This document shows, piece after piece, positions 34,266-43,722 of a stretch of 64,000 nt of DNA. The position numbers were made by a program, and so were the translations under genes. Every line of letters begins with the position of its first letter. Positions within the stretch are counted from its first letter, which is position 1. The notes beneath the pieces were generated by a model. It saw only the letters and a program-made list of their open reading frames with translations. It was not told where the DNA came from and made no database searches. The stretch is from Botrytis cinerea B05.10 (taxonomy: Eukaryota; Ascomycota; Leotiomycetes; Helotiales; Sclerotiniaceae). Location: positions 310,001 to 374,000 of the forward strand of contig NC_037317.1 in the NCBI RefSeq assembly GCF_000143535.2, read 5' to 3'.

Positions 34266-36701
34266 ATGGCGACGATGGCATCTACGTACAAAAAAGATGG
34301 TGGTCATTCTGGACCTCCACCACGAAAGAAAGTAAAAACTTCAGAGTTACCACTTGCATCTGCGACTAGAGCGGCTATTGAAGGATTGGCTCATACATAC
34401 AAGAAGAAGGGTACTTATGATGAGTTGAGAACTAAAATTTGGCAAGAATTGGAAAAAGGCGTATGTATTTCTAAATCATTTCGGCGTGCGTTTGCGCCGC
34501 GAGATTTCTGGGGATAGCAATGGGTTCTTCGAAACAATTGTTCAGATGCTAACTACAAGTGGTCACTGTAGGACTTTGAGGATGAATTTACGAGTTCGTT
34601 GTTGAGTGTCGCGGAAGAGCAATTAGAGAAGGACCCCAGACAACTACTCCGGTTGGATCGCAGTAAGGCTACATTGCTTATCGAGGGAGCTGTGGACCGC
34701 GCGGGTATCTATCAATCTGCCGAAGCGACAATCGATAAATTAATTCAGGCATACATTCCAGAAATTGAAGAAGGGGTTCGCACGATTCGCAAAAGTGACA
34801 TTGGGGAAGAGGCAGCGGAAAAGGAGTTTTTGAGAGGAGGTAAAACAGATGAGCAATATGCGGAAGAAGCTGCAAAGAAGAAAGCCGCCAGGGAGAAAGC
34901 TAGGGAGGAACTAAGAGAGAAGGAAAAGGCCATTGCGGACGAGAAGAGAAAGCAGGAGAAATTGAAGAGGAGAGAAGAAGAGAAGAGAATTGAGGCCGAT
35001 CAGGAGAGAAAGAGGGAGGCCAGGAAAAAGGCTGAGTTGGAGGCGGAAGAGGAGAGGGAGAAAGAGCGGGAGAAAGAAGACAAGGAAAGAAGGGAGAGGA
35101 GGGAGAGGGATCGCGCTAGGGATCGAGATCGTGATCGAGACCGTGATCGCGAGAGAGAACGGGACCGCGACCGGGACCGTGATAGAGGAGATAGGGATAG
35201 GGGCCGGGATAGGGATAGAGATAGGGATAGGGACGATCGAAGAAGAAGATATGACGACGATAGACGCAGGGATTCTCTCGGCGTTCGAACGCCTACCTCG
35301 AAGCCAGAATTATCTAAGGAAGAAATTGAACGTCTCGAACAAGAGGCTCTTAATGATCTTCTGAAAGAGGGCAAAAAGGTTGCTAATCGATCCAGACATC
35401 TATTGGAAATGGAGGTTGACGAGACCTTGGCACCGCCTCCTCGAAAGGCAATGCCCGCCTCAGCCATCAAACCAATATCTCGAGATACTCCTGTTAAAAC
35501 AATTGAACATAAGAAAACTGCAGTTGCGAAGCTCAAGGAAGAATCCGGTTCGAAAACGCCTCAACTCGCCGATACGAAACCGATAGCAGAGAAGATGAAT
35601 GAGTCCAGTCATGAAAAAGAAGGTAGTCAACAAGCTAAAAGTCCTGAATCAACCAGGGATACTACTAAGGTTAAGGATGAGACAAAGACTAATGAGGAAT
35701 CTAAAGCTACAGAAGTAAATTACCATGGCCGCAAGGACAAGGATGAACGCTCTCGTCGTGGGAGTCGAGATCGGGACGATAGAAGACGACGAGATAGCAG
35801 AGATAGGGATCGTGATCGAGATAGACGAGATAGTAGAGGTCGTGATCGAAGTGACTATCGACGACGTAGGTCAAGTAGAGATCGTGATGATAGGCGTGAT
35901 AGGGATCGCATTCGATCAAGATCTCGCGATCGACGGAGAAGTTACAGGTCACGAAGCCGTGACCGTATAGGGGACCGAGACACAAGACGCGCAGAGAGTA
36001 GTGTGACTAGAACAAGTGCCTCGAATCTCGATACGGAATCATATAAAGTTGCTGCGGCACAAGCAAGAGCCGAAGAAGCTAGAAAGTGGAACGAAGAACG
36101 AAAAAATCAGCCACAATTACCTAGTTTATCGACTAAAAAGGAAGAGATCATCGCTGCTACACCTAGATCAAAGGACGACGCTAGAATGAGCAGTCCTGTC
36201 TCAGCAAGAAAAAGAGAAATATCTCGCGATAGGGAAAGCCATAGGAGAGAATCTCGCGCAAGAAGTAGGTCACCTACTGCGAGACGAAGTAGTCGGATCG
36301 AGAGAAGCACTAGTCCGATCAATATTGACCGATATGTACCAGGTGCCACTGAACGAAGGGAAAGTATAGTTGCGAGAAGTTCCCCAAGGAAGAGAGAAAG
36401 AAGTAGGGATAGGGAAAAAGAGAGAAGATCAAGAGACGACGATAGGGCGAGGAGGAGGAGCCGATCACCCGATGATAGGAGAGACAGAGATAGAGATGGT
36501 CATTCTAGAAGGTATAGAAGTCGAAGCAGAGACAGGGATAGGAGGAGGGAGAGGAGTAGGAGTAGGGATAGGGATAGGGAGAGAGATAAGGATAGGGATA
36601 GGGATAGGGATCGAGATCGAGATCGTGACAGAGTCAGAGACAAGGATCGTGATAGAAAGAGAGATAGAAGTAGGGAATCGAGGAGGGAATCGAGGAGATA
36701 A
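34266..36701 (+). CDS. COMPASS (Set1C) subunit Shg1 / BOD1-domain protein with long RD/RE-rich tail
   Basis: Two exons, 34266-34460 and 34572-36701 (111-nt intron, phase 0), encode 774 residues. The N-terminal 130 residues carry the Shg1/BOD1 domain: a polar start, LASATRAAIEGLAHTYKKKG, TYDELRTKIWQELEKGDFED across the junction, and LEKDPRQLLRLDRSKATLLI. Yeast Shg1 is a small subunit of the Set1 histone H3K4 methyltransferase complex; human BOD1L has the same domain. The remaining 600 residues are a charged coiled coil (EEAAKKKAAREKAREELREK) and long Arg-Asp, Arg-Glu and Arg-Ser repeats interrupted by Ser/Thr-Pro stretches. This tail resembles SR-like splicing or RNA-binding proteins and is far longer than in yeast. 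It probably forms a disordered nuclear interaction surface. Low-complexity coding repeats could vary between strains. Confidence 0.85.
35107..35262 (+). repeat. Low-complexity coding repeat (Arg-Asp/Arg-Glu codons) in the Shg1 gene
   Basis: Degenerate tandem hexamers such as GATCGA, GATAGG and GACCGG code for alternating Arg and Asp/Glu. Similar runs occur at about 35780-35960 and 36470-36680 in the same gene. Synonymous variation among the units indicates selection on the protein repeat rather than recent slippage. Confidence 0.8.
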
Positions 36702-37240
36702 GGGTATCTGCCCTTGTAAGATAGGGGCCGAAAGAAAGGAAACGGAGACCGTGGTCTAGGTATACATAATAGTTTTTCCGTACGCGATCACGGAATTGCG
36801 GCAGCTCTAAGTCTAGTTTCACTTCGCTCAGCACATCAATAAAGCGACGGACGAACGGGTGTGGTACTTTCGTCTGGAATTTGGAGTAACGGTGTTATGA
36901 AGTCTTGATTGTCTGTACGATAAGTTGCAGAACTGGGACAACGCAGGGGATATTTATTCTTAAATGAGAACACCCAAAATAATATAAGCAAAGAATTCGA
37001 GGAATTTAAGACTTGATTAATGCACTTTTTATAAGATTGGTATCCAGTAACGACATGTTCTATTGTCCCAGAAAGCAATAGATTTTGCTAATTTATGCGA
37101 ATTGAATTGGCTCCAGACAATATGAAGGTCAACTACAAGGATGACTGACACTGTTGGTGAAATAATGGGACCTTGTAGTCTAACGTCTTCTTCCAGAGAA
37201 GCTCGCTCGCCTCTGCCACACTGAAAGACACCAAACTCAT
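36702..37240. other. Convergent intergenic spacer
   Basis: Spacer between the Shg1 gene (+) and the broken hydrolase gene (-). No coding evidence. Confidence 0.5.
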
Positions 37241-38435
37241 CTAACTCAACTCCTCTGCCTTCAAGCCCTCAGCGTGAATAAATTCTGCTTTAGAAACCAA
37301 TTTCTTGCCCTTTCCAAAAGCAACAATAGCCTCAGCCCAATCAGCAAGAATCTTTATTGTCTGCGGTGCTTTGCCAAATACCCAGAAGAATGCACGCGGC
37401 ATACCTTCATATTCTTGAAGCACAACTGGAACTTCCTGTGAAAAAGCAATCTGAGCAATCAATCGATAGCCATCCACAACTTGTTCTTGCCTTGACGCAG
37501 ACCATAAAGAACAAGAACCAGACCAATCCAAGGAGGCGACGGGACTTGCCAGCGGGTGAGCTAGCATCCCGACCTCGCAGTATAGATTTGCTCGTGCGGG
37601 CTTAGTAGGCCATATCGAACAGTTGGAAAGCTTTTTTCTAGGTAGGGGAGTTTCTCGATGGGGGAGGGGAATATACCATGCGTTATGTTTCGTTCGTGCG
37701 AGAGAAGCGCATTGACTAGATCAGTCGTGACGCTCAAAAGTGTCAGACCTGCTGGCTGGAGTGTATTTTCATGGAACTTCATTGGGATATTTTTTCGCTT
37801 GAGCTGCAAAAGGACTTGTAACAAGCTTAATGCGAGGACAGATCTGGAACTGTCGCCTGCCAATACAATGTTTTTGGCTGGAATGGCCTCGTGTGGTGAG
37901 TTGGGAGGTGATGCGAGACGTAAGAGGTAGGTTTGGAATACATCTAGGAAAGCTGTTGGGAAGGGACTCTGTGGTGCCAAACGCAGTTTTACCATTAATA
38001 TTTTACCTCCTGTTGCTTTGGCTAGGCTTCCAGCACGTCCTCGGTAGCTGGAAGGGGTGTTGAGTCTAGAGCTCATATGTGAGCATACGATAAGTGAGCA
38101 TTTGAAAGAGATATACATACACGAATTTACCGCCATGGAACTCTTGGTACCTCCACTAGTTTTTGAAACTTCTCATTTTCTGGTAGTAGCGGCTCGGGTG
38201 TGCCGGCTTCGACTCCGTCGCGGTAACCTGTCCATTCACAGGAGAGTTGCTCGCAACTTGGTCGATCATAATGTATATTATGACTATTTGCCTCGTCGTT
38301 AAGACCAAGAAGTAACTCCCGAGAGTTATCATCGCGGGAAGGAGACGGTGTTGTGAATTTGCTAACCCATACAGGACCTTTAACGGGAAGATCCTGTGTC
38401 GTTGCAGCTTGCTGGACAGAGGTAGAAGTACTCAT
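37241..38435 (-). pseudogene. Broken alpha/beta hydrolase (lipase/esterase-like, hydrolase-3 fold)
   Basis: The minus strand encodes a recognisable alpha/beta hydrolase in pieces. The N-terminal piece (38435 to about 38130) starts MSTSTSVQQAATTQDL. The oxyanion-hole sequence His-Gly-Gly is encoded at 38137-38129, but in a different frame from both flanks. The core resumes with GSLAKATGGKILMVKLRLAP and the nucleophile region VLAGDSSRS, where the usual G-x-S-x-G elbow has lost its last Gly. At about 37617-37624 the frame shifts again: before it reads EKSFPT, after it CSIWPTKPARANLYCEVG and then a continuous C-terminal domain with QVVDG and EYEGMPRAFFWVF to 37241. The pieces meet exactly, so one-base indels and not introns are the best explanation. 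An intron (GTAAAT donor, 38042 acceptor area) could bridge the first break but would delete the His-Gly-Gly motif. Confidence 0.8.
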
Positions 38436-39781
38436 TGCATCGTTTCAATCTTTCTCTCGCATCTGCTTCGTTGCAGCAGTCAGGTGTTTGATATTTTGGA
38501 AATCTATATTTACTAGGGCTAATTGAAGCAGGATGTTAAAAAAGGAAATATATGCGGCTTGGGATTTTTCTGATTATCTGGTGTGGATTACTGCAAAGAA
38601 GATTGGCAGAAGCCCGATCACTTAACGCAATCAATCGGTGCTTGAGTTGTAAAAAAAAAAAGAGACAAGTTGATCGATCGAGAATGGTAATGCCGATCAG
38701 AATACATGCCAGGGTTAAGAGGAAGAGAGCTTTCTGGGAAAATACTAACGAGAAACTGAAGCGAGTTCGCAGTCGCAGGGCAGGTATGCTTACTATGTAA
38801 GAGCCTTGAAAACCCCGCTTGGGGGACGAAGCGCAAGTACAAGTAGGAGTAAACAGAAATTGTTTAGGCAGACCAGATGGTGGAACTCAGCAAATACATA
38901 TGTTCTGATGCAAACGCATTGTTTCTGAAATGTGATAACGTCAGAAGAAGTCCCAGAGACCCATGCTGGAAGGACTGCTATAAGAGATTCACAATTAGCC
39001 AGTTTTTGCCATTTTTTTCTCTCCCCATTTCTTGAAATCTCTCACCCCCTTCCCCCCCTTTTTTTATTTTCTTTCAGGCGAGTTACATATTTGTTTCCAA
39101 CAAGTTAGAAATCTAAGTTGCAACAAGTATGCGTCACGAAGGCTTCAATTATTAAATTGACCTACAAACGACGAGAAGGTTATGTGCCAAGTCTCGAATA
39201 TTGCCGTAGAGCCCCAATAATAACATAACAACGCAAGACCTAGCTCGAACAAAAATCCAAAGCGACTACCCAATTCGAACGCTATCCTTTCAAGGATTCC
39301 ATCTGTTGTCGACTAAAACTGATAAATTAGTGAACCATGACCAAGTAAAATACTCAGCTAAAGAATATCCCTCGTCTTGCATGCTGTAATCTCCCCCAAA
39401 GATGTCAGTCTTCATTCACACGGAGCTTCTCCCAGTCAGCATATGTACAAATTCCAGAAAGAAAATCGAATGCTGCGAGTTTCGGTAATCATCTGGTGAG
39501 AATCATGTAGCCAGTTTTTAGCTCTAGTCGGGAGCCTCACAACCAGTGATTACGATCAGCGTTTGCGGCGAGACACTGCCTAGTATGGCGTTGATGGTGC
39601 GACCGCTTTCTCGGAAGAAGATAGTCGTTGAATGAGGAGTTGTCACTTTCCATTCTGTCATTGCAAATTTCAACGGGTGAAGATAAAATGGGATAGTTTG
39701 ATCTTCTGTGGGGTTTGCAAGCAGCTTCCAATTTATTCTTCCCTTCCTCTTTCTCAATTCCAATCATCGCAAGCTGCGAGA
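38436..39781. other. Spacer within the relic cluster; possible Zn2Cys6 remnant
   Basis: No intact gene. A plus-strand frame at 38636-38790 contains CLSCKKKKRQVDRSR followed by a basic stretch and WENTNEKLKRVRSRR. This resembles the start of a fungal Zn(II)2Cys6 regulator (C-x2-C-x6-C) with the third and later cysteines lost. The interval 38990-39075 is pyrimidine-rich. A minus-strand frame ending at 39524 has protein-like composition but no recognised family. Confidence 0.4.
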
Positions 39782-40343
39782 ATGAAGTCGCCCGCGCGGA
39801 TCTCTACTAGTGATGCTTATGAGAAGATTCCTATATTGGCTATCCCATTGTCATTATTGGGGCTGGTCCTTTAGGCTGCCAGCTTAAAAGCAAGCTTCAT
39901 TTTGACCAATTTGAAATATTTGATCGCTGGGAGGGACTTGGAGGCGGACTTCAAAACTCTACTCTTAGCAGGACAGATCAAAGTAAAGTGAAGCTGGCGA
40001 GAATGGACATTAGACACATGGTGAGCGAACAGATATCCCGGAGTCGTGAGTGTCTCAACATCCCCCTTCTGTATCATCGTTTAGTTAATGCATTCATCTA
40101 GGCTTGCAATGTGTAGGTTCATCAACAACTGGAGCTAAAGCGCTTTCTTACCGAACTTATCTACACCAAGCTTGTTCTGCTCATTTTCCTTTGCCCCGAA
40201 TTACACTTCATCGAGCGTGTGACCAAGTGACGTATCTCAATCAAGTCATAGAACGCTATGAGATAACAGACAAGATCACAATGAATACGGAAGCCAAGAG
40301 CTTGAAATGGAAAGAGGAGGAAGTAGAATAGGAGATTGAGATC
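39782..40343 (+). pseudogene. Remnant of a Baeyer-Villiger-type FAD monooxygenase
   Basis: A plausible start (MKSPARISTSDAYEKIPI) at 39782 shifts frame near 39838 into YPIVIIGAGPLGCQLKSKL, the FAD-binding Rossmann Gly-rich motif, followed by FDQFEIFDRWEGLGG, the acidic end of the second beta strand and the usual GLGG turn. The segment normally containing GTWW and the NRYPG motif is missing or scrambled. Further on, CSFSFAPN (40178-40201) matches the conserved block after that motif. Another frame then gives YLNQVIERYEITDKI, followed by MNTEAKSLKWKEEEVE, and is cut by a TAG at 40329-40331 where the family usually has Trp (TGG), then EIEIDH. With several frame changes, an internal deletion and loss of the C-terminal two thirds, this is a non-functional fragment. 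Confidence 0.78.
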
Positions 40344-40546
40344 GATCACATTTATCGCCATCTGCTACAGCGTGTAGTCAGATCGAAACTTGAGGTCTCA
40401 GCGGGTGAGGAATTGTCGTTACGAAAGACGGTTCTCGCAACAATAGACAATGGTATCGCCGCGATGCAGAAAGCTAAAGCTCTATATCGACAATCCGCCA
40501 TCACGGTGTTGAAATAGCTTCCGCAAGGTATTGTCTGGTTAGAATA

Positions 40547-40990
40547 TCAATCACTGTACCCTGGAAGCAGGTTTGATTCAACTCCTAAATGTTTACCCGC
40601 GTACATCTTTCCACCTAGGGCATTTGAGCCGTAGACCCACAGACAGTTCGTTTTATCTTCTTCCATTCTATCATTCGCTAACTTCATATCCATTAAACCG
40701 ACATCGTACGCGAGTCTACGAGGTTTCCCCTCCCACACAAGCCCTAGAGCCAAGACTTCAGCGGCGCAGAACCCCAGTATCATGGCCAATCGTTTCTTGT
40801 CTCCCCAAGCGAACGCTCTTCGAACCACGACTTGGTCGTGCGGAGACAGTGAAGCCACTGAGGAGATATTTTGAAAAAGATGATTGACAGGTAGGTATTG
40901 GCAAGGGCTAACATGGCAGTGCTATTCAGTAGACTAGTATCAATTGCCACGCCAATAGCTCCTCCAAGAATTTGCATCTAGATCACGCCG
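40547..40990 (-). pseudogene. C-terminal remnant of an MFS multidrug transporter (DHA2, 14-TM type)
   Basis: Read from the minus strand, an in-frame TAG precedes MQILGGAIGVAIDTSLLNST, which matches the conserved (Q)xLGGAIGxAI segment of transmembrane helix 11-12 in DHA2 drug:proton antiporters. After a frame change near 40858 the sequence continues SSVASLSPHDQVVVRRAFAW, then MILGFCAAEVLALGLVWEGK, the usual extracellular loop and last transmembrane helix of this family, and a short hydrophilic tail to 40547. The remaining three quarters of the transporter cannot be found upstream. The TAG could derive from CAG (Gln). Confidence 0.72.
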
Positions 40991-42069
40991 CCGAGTGCAC
41001 CAGCTAAGTCATTGTTATTTTCTGAAAACGAAAAGTAGTTGGTGTCCTTGCAAGTAAAAGTAAGTCAGTAGAGGCAATTTTGGCAGAGACTTGAAAGCGG
41101 GGATAGCTCAGAGGACTGCTCTCCTATCACACCTTATAATCTCAATTTCGTTTAACAGACCCTTAGTTCTTTCTCACAAGCCTTCAAACAGAAATAAAGG
41201 AAGAATATCAACAGCGATCAAATCTCACCTTTGTCCTTTTTTACTCCTATCTCTTCACACAGCACAGAACACAACACACAACACACAATACACAAAACAG
41301 AATAAACAAGCTATCAATATATTCACATTCATTCCACTATTTCATCTTCAATCAAGCCACTCGTACTCTAAAACTACCTACCGCCCCCTCATTCACCCCC
41401 CTATCCTATCATCCTTCCTCGCTACACTAAAATAAGAATACCAACCACAACATTAAACAAATAATAAACAGAAGAAGAGAAGAGAAAAAGAATATTCATC
41501 CATGCATCCACACATTAAAAAAATATATAATCAATCTCTCTCGTAGAATAGACGGATAGATATAAATCCGAGACGAACTCAAGAATCAAGATTCCAAAAA
41601 AGAAAGATAAACATTCAAGCGCAGAGAGATAATACCGGACGAACGCAATGTCAAATAAACTTCATCTCCTCCATCTTACTCCTCCCCCCAAAACTCCCAG
41701 TCATCCCTATTCGAATGCCAATCCCAATCCTAATCCCATTCCGTCCCAATCCTATCCAATCCAAACAATATCGTTCAAACAATAGGCATCCATGAACTTT
41801 TTGTTCATTGCCTCCCAACCAAGCCAGCCTAATAATGTTGACGTCAATGCCAATACTAATTTCAACGCCTATATATCAATGTGTTCCCAAGCAGACCCAA
41901 ATCTTCCATGCGAATTCGTCATATATATCTGTACATATGTAATAGCACCCCATCATCGTTTTGTTCCAGTATATCTTCTATAGCACGGGCTTCTGCATAC
42001 ACCTCCGCCAAGTCAGATTCCTTACAACCAAGACAGTTATCGAAGATCTGGATCCGATGATAAATATTA
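40991..42069. other. Intergenic region
   Basis: Spacer between the relic transporter and the phosphatase gene; 41430-41780 is strikingly A-, C- and T-rich with almost no G on the plus strand. It probably includes the 3' untranslated region of the phosphatase gene. No gene supported. Confidence 0.5.
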
Positions 42070-43722
42070 TCACGCATGAGGAGATTTGACACCGGCCCCA
42101 TTTCTACTTTCCTCACTCGTGCGGCCCAGACCACCAAATTTCCTCTTCTTCGCCGAGCTAGCCCCGGGAGTCTCAGCCTCCACCTCAACATCTGTATCTC
42201 CCTCCTTCTCCTTCGGAGTCCTTTCTCTTTCCCTCTCCAACCACTTCTCCTTCAGAACGTTATAAATCATCACATACTGCGCAACTCTATGCACCATTAA
42301 CATTCTCTGGTCCCTCAGTCTCTTTACTGTCTCATAGACCGGATCTTTATCTTTCGATAACCCATCCAGATGGCCCATTTCCAATTCCCTCAGAAGGTGA
42401 TCTAGCGCGATGAATGTACCAGTACGGCCAACACCTGCCGAACAGTGAATTATGCGAGGAGTGGTCGAATGATTATTGGCTGCGCGCGAGACGTCGAGGA
42501 GGGAGAGAAGGGCGTGTATATCGGCCGGAGATTGAGGGATGTCATTATCGGGCCAAGATTCGAAGAGGAAATGATGGATTGTACGTTCTTCGACTTCCGT
42601 TTCTTCTTCCGCTTCTTCCTCTTGTAATTCCTCTGTTGTATCTTCCGTTTCCTTTTCTGTTTCAGGGTGACCTTCTGCTGTTGTTTCATTCGTGCCGACT
42701 ATTCCATTCCCAACACTCGCACTGCTTTTCGTGCTCACACTACTCGCCGCTCTTTTCACTTTTTTGATTCGCAATGTCCTCCGAACAGTTCCACCCTCTT
42801 CTTCCTTTCCCACACATCTAATCTGCCACTCTCCAATCGTCTTAACCTCGTCCACATCCTCCGCGTAATAAACACCACATTTTTCCTTTCCCTCTTCAAC
42901 CGGTCTCGTCAGCATCACCACCACTTCTGCATTTTCCTGCCAACACATTTCCCAAAACAATCCCCCATCATGTCCATTATCCCTTGGTCCTTGCGTCGCA
43001 ATATAATTTTCCTGCTCCTCTCCACTTCCATTTGCAGTCCGAAGTGCGATGGGCGATGCGTTTATGTAGCCAAATTGTAGTGAATGGAGATTAATTCGAT
43101 GATGTTCCCATGGATAGACATCGCTATATCTATTGCGCAATACCACGACAGGGTGATGCATTAATGTATTAGGTATAGTTCTGAGCGTTTGTTCATGATT
43201 CCTCAGAGCTACGAACTTGCTCATCAATGCATTCGATGAGTAGTTGAGGAAATGTGGAATCGCATTTTTTTGTTTCTGCGATGCGAAATCCGTTTTGACT
43301 GTGAGACTTGTAATCATGGGGGACATGAAAGAATGTCGTTTGGAAGGAGATAATTTCGCAGCTGAGGTTGAGACGGAAAGTGATGGTTTGTCTGAAGTAC
43401 TTGGTCTTCTCTCGAATATCGAATTTGAAGGTTTATTCGGTAGTTCGGTAATTTGCGATTGTGGTTGTGATTGTGATCTCTCGAGGGAAGACGAGAGTTC
43501 ATCAGCGCTACCACTGTTACTAAGACTGCCACTACCACCACTAGCCCCAGCATCATCGTCATCGTTATTATTAATCGCGTTCATGTTGTCGTTCTGTCGA
43601 TGGTGATTTCGATGGATATGTACCGGTGAATGTTGACGAATGCAAATTCGAATGCGTTGAGAAAGAGGAACCTTGTCCGTTACCACTCTAGGTGTATGAT
43701 TTGAGTGTCGCAAGATACCCAT
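42070..43722 (-). CDS. Protein tyrosine phosphatase (classical, cytoplasmic)
   Basis: Single exon, 550 residues. Residues 1 to about 150 are disordered (Asn/Asp and Ser/Gln-rich, SLSNSGSADELSSSLERSQS). The catalytic domain then starts with the substrate-recognition loop variant LRNRYSDVYPWEHHRINL, and continues with YINASPIAL, ENYIATQGP, FWEMCWQENAEVVVMLTRPV and KCGVYYAED. A Glu-rich insertion of about 60 residues (TTEELQEEEAEEETEVEERT) precedes the WPD loop (FESWPDNDIPQSP). The signature loop is HCSAGVGRTGTFIALDHLL, with catalytic Cys and Arg intact, and the Q-loop region is LRDQRMLMVHRVAQYVMIY. The gene therefore encodes an active-looking enzyme of the yeast Ptp1/fission yeast Pyp type that dephosphorylates Tyr, often on MAP kinases. 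The basic tail (AKKRKFGGLG) may be a nuclear signal. Confidence 0.94.
   Translation of the reverse strand: MGILRHSNHTPRVVTDKVPLSQRIRICIRQHSPVHIHRNHHRQNDNMNAINNNDDDDAGASGGSGSLSNSGSADELSSSLERSQSQPQSQITELPNKPSNSIFERRPSTSDKPSLSVSTSAAKLSPSKRHSFMSPMITSLTVKTDFASQKQKNAIPHFLNYSSNALMSKFVALRNHEQTLRTIPNTLMHHPVVVLRNRYSDVYPWEHHRINLHSLQFGYINASPIALRTANGSGEEQENYIATQGPRDNGHDGGLFWEMCWQENAEVVVMLTRPVEEGKEKCGVYYAEDVDEVKTIGEWQIRCVGKEEEGGTVRRTLRIKKVKRAASSVSTKSSASVGNGIVGTNETTAEGHPETEKETEDTTEELQEEEAEEETEVEERTIHHFLFESWPDNDIPQSPADIHALLSLLDVSRAANNHSTTPRIIHCSAGVGRTGTFIALDHLLRELEMGHLDGLSKDKDPVYETVKRLRDQRMLMVHRVAQYVMIYNVLKEKWLERERERTPKEKEGDTDVEVEAETPGASSAKKRKFGGLGRTSEESRNGAGVKSPHA

Noticed and set aside
35000..35536. Minus-strand Ser/Leu/Arg-rich frame opposite the Shg1 gene
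   Set aside because: Antisense shadow of Arg-Asp and Arg-Glu codon repeats.
39524..39763. Minus-strand frame with protein-like composition inside the relic cluster
   Set aside because: Possibly another gene fragment, but no motif or family could be recognised and the frame has no clear splice partners.
41098..41150. GGGGATAGCTCAGAGGA, resembling the D-arm of a tRNA
   Set aside because: No matching T-arm (GTTCGAATCC-like) or acceptor stem pairing at the expected distance.
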